This document shows, piece after piece, positions 38,190 through 46,937 of a stretch of DNA of 60,298 bases. The stretch comes from Paenibacillus phocaeensis (GTDB lineage: Bacteria; Bacillota; Bacilli; Paenibacillales; Paenibacillaceae), in assembly GCF_900021165.1 (NCBI RefSeq), contig NZ_FCOQ01000015.1, positions 1,456 to 61,753 on the forward strand, written 5' to 3'. The notes under the pieces were generated by a model. The model saw only the letters and a list, made by a program, of their open reading frames with translations, did not search any database and was not told where the DNA came from. The first letter of the stretch is position 1. Each line of letters begins with the position of its first letter. The position numbers and the translations under genes are program-made.

Positions 38190-38215
38190 AAAAAAAAGGA
38201 ACTGCGCACAGTCCC
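38190..38215 (-). terminator. Terminator after the histidine kinase gene (minus strand)
   Basis: Read on the minus strand, GGGACTG and CAGTTCC pair with one G-U around TGCG and are followed by seven T residues. The ABC operon downstream must therefore have its own promoter. Confidence 0.85.
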
Positions 38216-38276
38216 TCGTTAACGGAGTCACGGCGGTGATCGCCGGAGTCTCCCGAGTCCCCGAAGACTTCAGCGA

Positions 38277-39677
38277 TTACGACTGGACCGTCGGGAAAAT
38301 GTAGATCCTCGTCCCCTCCTCCGCGGATACCGTGTCCCGGGCAAGCCCCATCTCCCGCAGCAGCAGATCGACGATCTGCAGGCCGAGCCCCGCGCCTCCG
38401 GCGGCGGAAACGGCCTGCATCCCCGGGCCGTGGTCGCTGATGACGAGGGCTAGGGCACCGCCCCGGGGCTCTACTGCAATCCTCGCGTAACGACCCGAAC
38501 CGGCATGGCGAACCAGGTTCTGAAACAGATTATCCAACACGCGGCGGAAACCCTGGGCGTCCAGCCTCCAGTACAGCGGCTCTTCGGGCAACTCAATATC
38601 GGCGGTGATGCCGGCCTTCTCCCAGACCGGGTACCAGGCGGCAGCACTCTCCCGCACTAGCCGCAGCACATCCTGCCGCTCGATCGTCATGGCATACCGC
38701 CCGCTGGAGAGCAGGTTGTACGATAACAGATGGTCCATCAGGCCGGATAAATCGCTGATTTTGGTCTCCATCAAGGCCAGCGAATGCTGGCCCTGCTCCG
38801 TCAGGGACTCCTGGCGCAGCGAATACAGATGGCTGCCCAGCACGGTCAGCGGCGTGCGCAGGTCATGGGACAAGTGGCTGATGAGGCTTTTGCGCAGCTC
38901 TTCTTCCTCGTGTTCCCGTTGGCGGCTGTCCTTCAGCTTGAACGCCATATCGTTAAAGGCTTGCTCCAACCGGCCGATTTCGTCCGGACGCCCCTCTTGG
39001 ATGGGGGAGGGCAGCCCGTCAGGGCCAGGGCGGGTCATACCGGCTTCCAAACGCAGCAGCCGCTTGCGGATATCACTGAAGAAGAGGTAGGACAGCAGCA
39101 CAAACGCCCCCAGCAAAATCGCCAGAAATACGCCGTAAAATCGGCTGTCGCTTGACCGGCCTTCGGGTTGGATCACCATAAATTTACGCGGGAGCTCCAG
39201 CACCATGAAGCCTTGCTTCGCCCGTTCGTCCCCGCCAATAAAAGCGACGACCGTAAAAGGGTCGGCGTCCACGCGTTGCTTCATGAAGGCGATGGTGTCC
39301 TCCAGGGACCACTGTTTAGGCACCGTTTCCTGTTCGGGCAGTTGCAGTTGCGTCTGGCCTGCCGTGTCGACCCAATACAGCGCAGCGTCGGGGTACCGCT
39401 TCTTCAGCTCTCGGAGCTTATTGTCGACCGCTTCGGGGGCAGCCCCCTTCAGCCCGGCGGCAGCATGATGCCAAGCGGTCTCGATGTCGATCCCTGTGCC
39501 ATAGGGGCGTTTAGTTTGCTGCCCCAGTTGTTCCGAGTTCATCAACAAGTTGACGCCCCATGACGCGAAGAAGCTAACCGGTATGAGGACGGGAATAAAG
39601 ACGAAGGCTATCGCCAGGATCAGGACGTATCTCGTCAGCAGGGATTTGCGGAACTTACGAACCGGACGAAATTTCAT
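38277..39677 (-). CDS. Sensor histidine kinase
   Basis: The 466-residue membrane kinase has transmembrane segments at about 14-40 and 181-201 enclosing an extracellular sensor of about 140 residues. A HAMP region (200-250), the phosphoacceptor His271 in SHLSHDLRTPLT, and a C-terminal ATPase domain (SDHGPGMQ and GAGLGLQIV) follow. The ATG at 39677 overlaps the regulator stop (ATGA) and follows GGGTGAGAG. Its gene lies just before the ABC operon on the same strand, so it probably controls that pump. The large sensor domain differs from the short-loop BceS kinases that sense through their transporter. Confidence 0.92.
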   Translation of the reverse strand: MKFRPVRKFRKSLLTRYVLILAIAFVFIPVLIPVSFFASWGVNLLMNSEQLGQQTKRPYGTGIDIETAWHHAAAGLKGAAPEAVDNKLRELKKRYPDAALYWVDTAGQTQLQLPEQETVPKQWSLEDTIAFMKQRVDADPFTVVAFIGGDERAKQGFMVLELPRKFMVIQPEGRSSDSRFYGVFLAILLGAFVLLSYLFFSDIRKRLLRLEAGMTRPGPDGLPSPIQEGRPDEIGRLEQAFNDMAFKLKDSRQREHEEEELRKSLISHLSHDLRTPLTVLGSHLYSLRQESLTEQGQHSLALMETKISDLSGLMDHLLSYNLLSSGRYAMTIERQDVLRLVRESAAAWYPVWEKAGITADIELPEEPLYWRLDAQGFRRVLDNLFQNLVRHAGSGRYARIAVEPRGGALALVISDHGPGMQAVSAAGGAGLGLQIVDLLLREMGLARDTVSAEEGTRIYIFPTVQS

Positions 39678-40354
39678 GCTCTCACCCGATAACCGATGCC
39701 GCGAATCGTCTCGATGACTTCGGGATTCGCCGGATCGCGTTCCAGCTTCTCGCGCAGATGACGGATATGGACCATCAGGGTCTTGTCCCCGTCCAGGTAG
39801 GGCTCGTTCCAAACCGCTTCGTAGATCTGCTCCTTGGTCAGGATTTGCCCGAGATGACGCAGCAAATAGGCAAAGATATGAAACTGCTTGCCGGTCAACA
39901 CGATTTCTTCGCCGGTGGTTTGATCGAGGATCCGGTTTTCTTTCTCATACACCAGCAAATGTTTAAGGCGCAGCGGTTCCGGGTCGGCGGAACTCCCGCT
40001 GCGGCGCAGCAGCACCTCGATCCGGGCCGCCAGCTCGTCCGGGTGAAACGGCTTCGTCAGATAGTCGTCGGCGAACCTCAACCCCTGCAGCTTGTCGTCG
40101 ATCGAGGTTCGAGCTGACAGCATCAGCACCGGAAGCTCCGGATATTGCTGCTTTAACCGTCCCCCGATGGTGAAGCCGTCTAATCCCGGGAGCATCACGT
40201 CGAGGATAACGAGCTGACATTCGGCCCCTTTCTCTACGGCCTGTTCCCCGCTCTTCAACCACGTGACGGCGTACCCGCGTTCCTGCAGGTTGGAGCTGAC
40301 CCACTCTCCGATTTCGAGATCGTCTTCAATATATAGCAAATTCGTAATAGGCAT
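39674..40354 (-). CDS. OmpR-family response regulator
   Basis: The 226-residue regulator has a receiver domain with acidic residues Asp11-Asp12, phosphorylation site Asp52 and Lys101, and a winged-helix DNA-binding domain (about 125-226; LTGKQFHIFAYLLRHLGQIL). The segment GLRFADDYLTKPF lacks the Gly that normally precedes Ala-Asp-Asp, a one-residue deletion in the alpha4-beta5 region. AAGGAGGAGG precedes the ATG. It is translated ahead of and coupled to the kinase gene, and is divergent from the DUF438 gene. Confidence 0.94.
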   Translation of the reverse strand: MPITNLLYIEDDLEIGEWVSSNLQERGYAVTWLKSGEQAVEKGAECQLVILDVMLPGLDGFTIGGRLKQQYPELPVLMLSARTSIDDKLQGLRFADDYLTKPFHPDELAARIEVLLRRSGSSADPEPLRLKHLLVYEKENRILDQTTGEEIVLTGKQFHIFAYLLRHLGQILTKEQIYEAVWNEPYLDGDKTLMVHIRHLREKLERDPANPEVIETIRGIGYRVRA

Positions 40355-40433
40355 GATGGCATTCCTCCTCCTTCTATTTTGGCAAAAGACAGAGAAAAAA
40401 GAAACGGCAGGAACCGCGATTCACCCTCAAGAT

Positions 40434-40451
40434 TTGTGATTGCAATCACAA
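40434..40451. promoter_or_regulatory. FNR/CRP-type box
   Basis: TTGTGATTGCAATCACAA is a perfect 18-bp palindrome containing TGTGA-N6-TCACA, the FNR/CRP-family consensus. Its centre lies about 36-41 bases before the start expected from TATGAT (40467-40472), a class II activator position for the DUF438 gene. Confidence 0.75.
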
Positions 40452-40482
40452 GTTCGTGATTTTTCCTATGATACCTTGTTCT

Positions 40483-40497
40483 TGAGAATGGTTATCA
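40483..40497. promoter_or_regulatory. Fur-like box at the DUF438 transcription start
   Basis: TGAGAATGGTTATCA matches the 7-1-7 Fur-family consensus TGATAATNATTATCA at all but two positions. It lies just after the -10 box TATGAT (40467-40472), where a repressor would block transcription. Confidence 0.55.
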
Positions 40498-40564
40498 ACG
40501 AGAGTCGGCGGAACGGGTTCATCGGCTTGACTCGATACTCGATAGATCTAAGGAGGAACAGGAC

Positions 40565-41854
40565 ATGAGCGAACTGATCAATAACCGGGAATTAGGCGCA
40601 CCGGAGCAAAGCCGCCGTCAACAACTGTTGAAGGAAATCATCAAGGAGCTGCATCAAGGGAAAAGCGTGGACGAGGTCAAGGCGCGGTTCGAAGCGGCGG
40701 TAGGCGATGTAACGGTCGCGGAAATCTCCGCGATGGAGCATGCGCTCATGGAGGAGGAAGGCATCCCGGTTGAGGAGGTGCAGCGGTTGTGCTCGGTGCA
40801 TACGGCAATTTTCAAGGGCTCGATCGAGGAGATTCACCGCTCGTCCAAGCCGGAGGAGCAGCCAGGCCACCCGGTGCATACCTTCAAGTTAGAGAATCGG
40901 GAGATCGAACGGCTGGTGAATTTCAAACTGCAGCTGCATCTCGACAAATATCGGAAGGAAGCCGGCGAGGAGCTGAGATTCAAGCTGCTGGAAGATCTCA
41001 GCCTGCTTCTGGACCTCGACAAGCATTACAGCCGCAAGGAGAACCTGCTGTTCCCGTATCTGGAGAAGTACGGCATCTACGGCCCGACGAAGGTCATGTG
41101 GGGGATTGATGACGGCATCCGGATGATGATCAAGGAAACGAAGGGAAAGCTGACGGACGGAAGCTCGGACCCGGAGACGATCCTGATGGATCTCGAACGG
41201 ATCATTAAAGAAGTGAACGAGATGATTTTTAAGGAAGAGAACATTCTGCTGCCGATGGCCCTCGAGAAACTGACGGAGGACGAATGGGTCAGCATTGCAA
41301 GGGAAAGCGATCAGATCGGCTTCTGCTTGACCGCACCGGAGCGCGAATGGATTCCGGAGCGCGTGCCGCTGCAGCTGTCGGGCGAGGAAGCGGAAGGAAC
41401 CGCGTCCGAGGGTGGGGGAGCTGCCCAAGAGGGGACGGGAGTTCCGCAAGGTTTCGTTAAATTTGAGACGGGGATTCTGTCGATGGAGCAACTGGAAGCG
41501 GTAATGAATCACCTCCCGGTGGATCTGACGTTTATCGATGAGCACGATGTCGTCCGGTATTTCTCCCACGGCAAGGAGCGGATCTTCGCCCGAACGAAGG
41601 CGGTCATCGGCCGCACCGTGCAGAACTGCCATCCGCCGCAAAGCGTCCATGTCGTCAACCAGTTGCTGGAGGATTTCAAGGCGGGGCGGAAGGAGGCCGA
41701 GGACTTCTGGATTCCGGTCAAGGACAAATTCGTGTACATCCGCTATTTCGCCGTGCGCAGCGAAGAGGGCCGCTATTTGGGGACGCTGGAGTTCACGCAG
41801 AATATCGCGCCCATCCGCGAATTGCAAGGTCAGAAACGGATTTTGTCCGAATAG
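40565..41854 (+). CDS. DUF438 / hemerythrin / PAS protein
   Basis: This 429-residue cytoplasmic protein has an N-terminal DUF438 domain (about 18-85) and a hemerythrin-like four-helix domain (about 95-235). The latter has metal-ligand type residues in HTFKLENRE, LDKHYSRKENLLFPYLE and FKEENILLPMA. A PAS domain (about 305-425; LPVDLTFIDEHDVVRYFSHG and NCHPPQSVHVV) follows a Gly/Glu-rich linker. Such proteins are thought to sense or scavenge NO or O2 through the di-iron site and possibly haem. AAGGAGGAAC precedes the ATG. The FNR-like and Fur-like boxes upstream fit expression under low oxygen and iron control. Confidence 0.92.
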   Translation: MSELINNRELGAPEQSRRQQLLKEIIKELHQGKSVDEVKARFEAAVGDVTVAEISAMEHALMEEEGIPVEEVQRLCSVHTAIFKGSIEEIHRSSKPEEQPGHPVHTFKLENREIERLVNFKLQLHLDKYRKEAGEELRFKLLEDLSLLLDLDKHYSRKENLLFPYLEKYGIYGPTKVMWGIDDGIRMMIKETKGKLTDGSSDPETILMDLERIIKEVNEMIFKEENILLPMALEKLTEDEWVSIARESDQIGFCLTAPEREWIPERVPLQLSGEEAEGTASEGGGAAQEGTGVPQGFVKFETGILSMEQLEAVMNHLPVDLTFIDEHDVVRYFSHGKERIFARTKAVIGRTVQNCHPPQSVHVVNQLLEDFKAGRKEAEDFWIPVKDKFVYIRYFAVRSEEGRYLGTLEFTQNIAPIRELQGQKRILSE

Positions 41855-41868
41855 GAGTTAACGAGCAC

Positions 41869-41900
41869 CCGGCGTTCGTATGGCGAATGCCGGTTTTTTT
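41869..41900 (+). terminator. Terminator after the DUF438 gene
   Basis: CCGGCGTTCG and CGAATGCCGG form a ten-pair stem with one G-U around TATGG, followed by seven T residues. Confidence 0.95.
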
Positions 41901-42016
41901 ATGGATTTTTTGTGAGGGAATGGGTGGAAATTCGGGTCTGTTCGGACCTGTCTGTGATCTGCGTCATTTACGCAAAATCCCTTATATCTATTGGGGTTGC
42001 CGTTTCTTCCCGTCTC

Positions 42017-42045
42017 TTGACCGAACCGAAGGGTTCGCTTATAGT
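42017..42045 (+). promoter_or_regulatory. Strong promoter of glcK with a palindrome in the spacer
   Basis: TTGACC (42017-42022) and TATAGT (42040-42045) are 17 bases apart. GAACC-GAAG-GGTTC (42023-42036) in the spacer is a perfect inverted repeat and may bind a regulator. The 5' leader to the start codon is about 130 bases. No gene is supported in the 41901-42182 gap. Confidence 0.75.
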
Positions 42046-42182
42046 GGGTACGTAGGAGAAAACTACTTGCGAAGGCGTTTTCAGTCATGGCGCGGGCTGC
42101 GCGATGATGGGTTGAGAAAGGCCTTTTTGCGCGTATGGGCACGTAAATTATCTATTATTTAAGAAAAAGGTGGCTTGTGAAT

Positions 42183-43133
42183 ATGTCTGAAAAAATCTAC
42201 ATTGGCGTTGACTTGGGCGGTACGGCAGTCAAAGTCGGCATTTGCAATGAAGAGGGTCAACTTCTTCATACGTATGAAGGCCCGACTGAAGTCGATAAGG
42301 GCGCGGATACGATTGTCGCGAATATCGAGAAGTACGTCCGGCGCGTCGTGGAAGAATCGCCGTTCGCCTGGGAGCAGGTAGCGGGGGTAGGCGCCGGGGT
42401 GGCCGGGTTTACGAATGTCCGCGAAGGGATCATTATTTTGGCGCCGAATGTAGGTTTGAAGGATTTCCCGATTCGCGAGATCTTGGAACAGCGACTGGGC
42501 AAGCCGATCAAAATAGACAACGATGCCAATGTTGCCGCGTTGGGCGAAGCCTGGGGCGGAGCCGGCAAAGGCATCGACAACTGCGTATGCTACACGCTGG
42601 GTACCGGCGTTGGCGGCGGGATCATTATCAATGGTAAAATCTATCAAGGGTTCTCCGGGATGGCCGGCGAGCTTGGCCATATGTCTGTCGTTCCGGACTT
42701 GGAAGCCATCGGCTGCGGCTGCGGACAAATGGGCTGCCTGGAGACGGTCTCTTCAGCAACAGGCATTATCCGGATGGCTAAGGACGCCGTGGCACGCGGA
42801 GATCGGACATCGCTGTCCCATGTCGAGAACATCATGGCCAAGGACGTCTTTGACGCGGCGAAAGCCGGTGACGAGGCCGCGATCCGCATCGTGAACCGTG
42901 CGGCCTTCTATCTGGGCAAATCGATGGCGGCCGTGGCGGTCGTCCTCAATCCGCAGCTGTTTATCGTCGGCGGCGGCGTCTCGAAGGCGGGCGACATTCT
43001 ATTTAATGAAGTCCGCAGCGTATTCTCTAAATTGACGCCGGAACCGGTGCAACGGGGCATGCAAATCATCCCGGCTACGCTGGGCAATGATGCGGGGATG
43101 GTTGGCGCCGCCGGCCTCTTCCTGCGCTCCTAA
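42183..43133 (+). CDS. glcK: ROK-family glucokinase
   Basis: This 316-residue kinase has the ATP motif GVDLGGTAVKVG, the catalytic segment KIDNDANVAALGEAWGGAG and the zinc site CGCGQMGCLE, matching Bacillus GlcK in length and motifs. The likely reaction is ATP-dependent phosphorylation of glucose in the cytoplasm. The ATG at 42183 is nine bases after AAGGTGG; a GTG at 42177 is only three bases after it. It has its own promoter and ends before repeat D. The second ROK gene at 29587 is a separate paralogue. Confidence 0.93.
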   Translation: MSEKIYIGVDLGGTAVKVGICNEEGQLLHTYEGPTEVDKGADTIVANIEKYVRRVVEESPFAWEQVAGVGAGVAGFTNVREGIIILAPNVGLKDFPIREILEQRLGKPIKIDNDANVAALGEAWGGAGKGIDNCVCYTLGTGVGGGIIINGKIYQGFSGMAGELGHMSVVPDLEAIGCGCGQMGCLETVSSATGIIRMAKDAVARGDRTSLSHVENIMAKDVFDAAKAGDEAAIRIVNRAAFYLGKSMAAVAVVLNPQLFIVGGGVSKAGDILFNEVRSVFSKLTPEPVQRGMQIIPATLGNDAGMVGAAGLFLRS

Positions 43134-43194
43134 CGCTTCAAGGGAGTTCAAGCTCAAAAAGTCGTCTTCCCATCACGAAGTCTGAGAAAACACA

Positions 43195-43379
43195 CTAACG
43201 GAAACCAGGGGCGTTATTCGCCCGCTGCAGACACATTAAGATCTCTAACGGACTGAGGAGACCTTATTTGGAGCAAATGCAGCTAAATGGTTGTCATGCG
43301 AGCCTAATAAGGTCTCTGGGATCCGTTACAGCAGGAAATGACCGGGAAATAAGCAAATAAGGTCATTACGGTCCGTTAG
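43195..43379. repeat. Four-module intergenic element, copy D (185 bp)
   Basis: Modules of 24 bp begin at 43195 and 43245 (forward) and 43306 and 43356 (inverted). They mostly open CTAACGG and close CCTTATT in forward orientation. The offsets 0, 50, 111 and 161 are identical to copies A and F although the inner sequence differs. The element fills most of the 43134-43507 gap between glcK and rapZ. Confidence 0.88.
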
Positions 43380-43507
43380 AATCGGCCGGGGCTGACCACT
43401 ACGGATGAGGTTGGACCGGCTGGAGCGCTCGGACCGATGGGAGCGAGCATCGGATAGTGTAGAAAAAGAACATAGGACAAGGAGAATTTCGCGAGGAGGG
43501 ATCAATC

Positions 43508-44398
43508 GTGCCAGAGAAGGAAACAGGTTCGGTCGCCAATCTGATCATTATCACGGGCATGTCGGGGGCAGGTAAGTCGCTGGCCGTGCGAAGTCTGGAG
43601 GATCTCGGATTTTTTTGCGTGGATAATTTGCCTCCGGTGCTGATCCCCAAATTCGCCGAATTGATTGAACAGTCCAAGGGGAAAATCGCCAAGGTCGCCC
43701 TTGTCATCGACCTGCGCGGGCGGGAGTTCTTCACGGCGCTGTCGGAATCGCTGGGTTATATTAAGGAGCATTTCACGATCAAATGTGAAATTCTGTTCCT
43801 CGACGCCACCGATTCGATTCTCGTGCAGCGCTATAAGGAAAGCCGCCGCCGCCATCCGCTCGCCCCGGACGGGATGCCGCTCGACGGCATCCGGCTGGAA
43901 CGCAGGATGCTGGATGAACTGCGGATGTCGGCGACCCAGGTGATCGATACCAGCAACATGAAGCCGGCGCAGCTCAAGGAGAAGATCATTTCCCGCTTCT
44001 CGCATCTGGAGAGCAGCAATTTATCGGTGTATATCACTTCATTCGGATTTAAATACGGCATCCCGATCGACGCCGATCTGGTGTTCGATGTCCGGTTCTT
44101 GCCGAACCCGCATTACATTGAGCAGCTTCGTCCGCACACGGGACAAGACAGCGATGTATATGAATATGTTATGAAGTGGCCGGAGACCCAGACGTTCCTG
44201 ACCAAACTGCTGGATATGCTGCATTTCCTGCTGCCGCAGTACCATAAAGAGGGGAAAAGCCAGGTCATCATCGGGATTGGCTGCACCGGCGGCAAACACC
44301 GTTCGGTTGCGATTGCCGAATACCTGGGCCGGATGCTTGGCGTCAGTGAAACGGAAACGGTTCGCGTCAGTCATCGTGACGAAGGCCGGGACCGCTGA
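43508..44398 (+). CDS. rapZ: RapZ-family nucleotide-binding protein
   Basis: This 296-residue protein (YvcJ in B. subtilis) has the P-loop GMSGAGKS (17-24) and the C-terminal signature [12 protein letters not shown]. In E. coli RapZ is an RNA-binding adaptor controlling GlmS synthesis; in Bacillus the role is less clear but linked to cell-envelope precursor control. GAGGAGGG precedes the GTG start. It heads rapZ-glmR-whiA-HPr, the order known in B. subtilis. Confidence 0.96.
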   Translation: MPEKETGSVANLIIITGMSGAGKSLAVRSLEDLGFFCVDNLPPVLIPKFAELIEQSKGKIAKVALVIDLRGREFFTALSESLGYIKEHFTIKCEILFLDATDSILVQRYKESRRRHPLAPDGMPLDGIRLERRMLDELRMSATQVIDTSNMKPAQLKEKIISRFSHLESSNLSVYITSFGFKYGIPIDADLVFDVRFLPNPHYIEQLRPHTGQDSDVYEYVMKWPETQTFLTKLLDMLHFLLPQYHKEGKSQVIIGIGCTGGKHRSVAIAEYLGRMLGVSETETVRVSHRDEGRDR

Positions 44399-44481
44399 GG
44401 CAGCTCCCCTGCGAGTATAGAGGTTATTCAAGAAGAGGAAGATCCGATTTCTTTTTGAACCCTCATTAAGAGGTGAATCAA

Positions 44482-45471
44482 GTGATACATCGGGCTAAAG
44501 ATACCAGAGTACCGCGGATCGTCGTGATGGGCGGGGGCACCGGATTGTCCGTCATGCTTCGCGGGTTGAAAGAGAAACCGCTCGATATCACGGCTATCGT
44601 AACCGTAGCCGACGATGGGGGCAGCTCCGGGATTTTGCGCAACGAATTGCAAATGCCGCCACCCGGCGATATTCGAAACGTCCTAACTGCACTGGCCGAC
44701 GTTGAACCGCTGCTGTCGGATATGCTCAACTACCGGTTTGCCTCGGGTTCGGGGCTGGCCGGTCACAGCTTAGGGAATTTGATCTTGGCCGCGATTACAG
44801 ACATTTCCGGCGACTTCGTGACGGCCGTGCGCGAGCTGAGCCGGGTCTTTGCCGTACGCGGCCGCGTGCTGCCTGCTGCCGGTCAGGCGGTAGTGCTCCA
44901 TGCGGAGATGGAAGATGGCACGATCGTGACCGGAGAATCCAAGATTCCGGAGGTCCGGGGCAAGATCAAGCGGATATTCCTTGAACCGGAGGAAGTTGAA
45001 CCGTTACCGGAAGCCGTGGAAGCGATTCGGGAGGCCGATGCGATTCTGATCGGACCGGGCAGCTTGTACACCAGCATCATTCCGAACCTGCTTGTGCCTA
45101 AATTGGCGGAGGCCGTATTGGAAAACACCTCCGCGATCAAAATATTCATATGCAACGTCATGACCCAACCGGGCGAGACGGACGACTATACGGTCAGCGA
45201 CCACTTGCAGGCGGTATATAACCATGTCGGCAAGCATCTGTTTGACTACGTGATCGTCAATGACGGCGAGATTCCGCCGCAGGTCCAGGATTTTTATGCG
45301 GAAAAGGGCGCCAAGCCCGTCCAGGTGGACTGGGATAATGTGACCGGTCAAGGGTACAAGGTCATCGCCGATACGCTGGTATTGTTCCGCAGGTATTTGC
45401 GGCATGATGCCGATAAATTAAGCCATCATATCTATCAACTGGTTGATAACTGGATTTTACGAAAGAGGTGA
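44482..45471 (+). CDS. glmR: GlmR/YvcK gluconeogenesis and envelope factor
   Basis: The 329-residue UDP-sugar-binding protein (YvcK, CofD-like fold) has [17 protein letters not shown] at the N-terminus and [25 protein letters not shown], the family hallmark. GlmR helps direct carbon to UDP-GlcNAc during growth on non-sugar carbon sources. The GTG at 44482 follows AAGAGGTGA, while a GTG at 44473 lies inside it. Its stop lies in the whiA ribosome binding site, so the two are coupled. Confidence 0.95.
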   Translation: MIHRAKDTRVPRIVVMGGGTGLSVMLRGLKEKPLDITAIVTVADDGGSSGILRNELQMPPPGDIRNVLTALADVEPLLSDMLNYRFASGSGLAGHSLGNLILAAITDISGDFVTAVRELSRVFAVRGRVLPAAGQAVVLHAEMEDGTIVTGESKIPEVRGKIKRIFLEPEEVEPLPEAVEAIREADAILIGPGSLYTSIIPNLLVPKLAEAVLENTSAIKIFICNVMTQPGETDDYTVSDHLQAVYNHVGKHLFDYVIVNDGEIPPQVQDFYAEKGAKPVQVDWDNVTGQGYKVIADTLVLFRRYLRHDADKLSHHIYQLVDNWILRKR

Positions 45472-45476
45472 GTCCC

Positions 45477-46406
45477 TTGTCCTTTGCGGCGCAAACCAAA
45501 AAAGAGCTGACCATGGTCGAAGCCTCGGACTGCTGCGAGCAGGCCGAATTATCCGCTTTGATCCGGATGAACGGATCGGTGCAGGTTTCGAACAAAAAGA
45601 TCGTTTTGGATATCTCCACCGAAAACGCCGCGATCGCAAGGCGGATCTACTCCCTGCTGAAGAAGCACTTCCAAATTCACACGGAGCTGCTGGTCCGCAA
45701 AAAGATGCGCCTCAAGAAAAACAACGTCTACATCGTCCGCATTCCGGCTCGGGTCGAGGAGATTCTGAAGGAGCTGAAAATTGTCTCCGAAGGGTTTATT
45801 TTCAACCCGGGGATTAATCCGGAGCTCACCCGGAAAAACTGTTGTAAACGGGCTTATTTGCGCGGGGCGTTTATGGCCGGCGGCTCGGTCAACAACCCGG
45901 AGGGTTCGTCTTACCATCTGGAGATCGCTTCGATGTATGAGGAGCACTGCAAGGCGCTGGTCGATTTGGCGAATGAGTTTCATTTGAACGCGCGCTGTAT
46001 CGAGCGGAAGAAAGGGTTTATTTTCTACATTAAGGAAGGCGAAAAAATCATCGAGCTCCTCAGCATCATCGGCGCGCACCAGGCGTTATTCAAATTCGAG
46101 GACGTGCGGATTATGCGCGACATGCGGAATTCCGTAAATCGCATCGTGAATTGCGAGACGGCGAATTTGAACAAAACGATCGGCGCTGCCGTCCGGCAGA
46201 TCGATAATATCAAGCTGCTTCAGAAAGAAGTGGGACTGGAGAACTTGCCGGAGAAGCTGCGGGAGGTCGCTGAAATCCGCTTGGCCCACCCCGATATGAA
46301 CCTGAAGGAAGTGGGCGAGCTGCTCAAGGGAACGGTCAGCAAATCCGGGGTGAACCATCGGCTGCGCAAGATCGACGAGCTCGCTGAAAAAATTCGCGGG
46401 AGCTAA
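45477..46406 (+). CDS. whiA: WhiA DNA-binding protein
   Basis: The 309-residue protein has an N-terminal fold related to LAGLIDADG endonucleases without catalytic function ([22 protein letters not shown]) and a C-terminal helix-turn-helix ([11 protein letters not shown] region, preceded by [13 protein letters not shown]). In Firmicutes it influences cell division and chromosome segregation. The TTG at 45477 follows AGAGGTGAG; a GTG at 45468 lies too close to that site. Confidence 0.95.
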   Translation: MSFAAQTKKELTMVEASDCCEQAELSALIRMNGSVQVSNKKIVLDISTENAAIARRIYSLLKKHFQIHTELLVRKKMRLKKNNVYIVRIPARVEEILKELKIVSEGFIFNPGINPELTRKNCCKRAYLRGAFMAGGSVNNPEGSSYHLEIASMYEEHCKALVDLANEFHLNARCIERKKGFIFYIKEGEKIIELLSIIGAHQALFKFEDVRIMRDMRNSVNRIVNCETANLNKTIGAAVRQIDNIKLLQKEVGLENLPEKLREVAEIRLAHPDMNLKEVGELLKGTVSKSGVNHRLRKIDELAEKIRGS

Positions 46407-46441
46407 AAAGGTTTTGCTGCTAGTGTCTGACGCACTCCGTA

Positions 46442-46450
46442 TGCTATAAT
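46442..46450 (+). promoter_or_regulatory. Extended -10 promoter before the HPr-like gene
   Basis: TG-C-TATAAT (TATAAT at 46445-46450) is a consensus extended -10 box 66 bases before the ATG at 46516. The -35 region is poor. It would let the HPr-like gene be transcribed apart from whiA. Confidence 0.6.
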
Positions 46451-46515
46451 GATAGAAATTATAATGTCTACGAATGTGACGAAATGGATTGAATTCGTAT
46501 AGGGGGTAAGTTTTC

Positions 46516-46785
46516 ATGGTTAAACACCCGGTTACCGTTCGTTTAAAAACGGGGCTGCACGCCCGGCCGGCTGCGCTTTTCGTTCAGGAAGCGAATAAAT
46601 ATTCTTCGGAGATTTTTGTTGAGAAAGACGATAAAAAAGTCAATGCCAAGAGCATTATGGGGATCATGAGCCTCGCGATCAGTACCGGTACTGAAATTTA
46701 CATAAGTGCGGAAGGTGCGGACGCTGAGCAGGCTGCAAACGCTTTAATCAATTTGGTCAGCAAAGAGGAGTTGGAGAACCAGTAA
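46516..46785 (+). CDS. HPr-family phosphocarrier at the crh locus, with His15
   Basis: This 89-residue protein has the HPr fold with His15 in TGLHARPAA, the residue phosphorylated by PTS enzyme I, and Ser46 in NAKSIMGIM, the HprK target. B. subtilis has Crh at this position after whiA, and Crh carries Gln in place of His15. The protein therefore resembles HPr in residues but Crh in gene order, and may serve both PTS and catabolite-repression roles. GGGGG near 46501 precedes the ATG. Whether the genome has another ptsH cannot be seen here. Confidence 0.95.
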   Translation: MVKHPVTVRLKTGLHARPAALFVQEANKYSSEIFVEKDDKKVNAKSIMGIMSLAISTGTEIYISAEGADAEQAANALINLVSKEELENQ

Positions 46786-46810
46786 ACGCTGGTTTTGCCT
46801 TTCGGAACAA

Positions 46811-46857
46811 GGGGATGTTTCCGTGGATTTTCCGCGGGACCATCCTTTTTTTGCGTT
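46811..46857 (+). terminator. Terminator after the HPr-like gene
   Basis: GGGATG and its partner CATCC enclose further partly paired GC-rich sequence and are followed by seven T residues. Confidence 0.85.
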
Positions 46858-46937
46858 GGAGCTGCAACATTTGTCCGCGGTTTGCGTTTAGAAGATAAAT
46901 TACCAAAGTCTATCAAAAACTAATGGAGGTCATGAAC

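Noticed and set aside
41887..42162. 91-codon open frame between the DUF438 gene and glcK
   Set aside because: It begins inside the DUF438 terminator and runs through the strong glcK promoter. No ribosome binding site or recognised domain is present.
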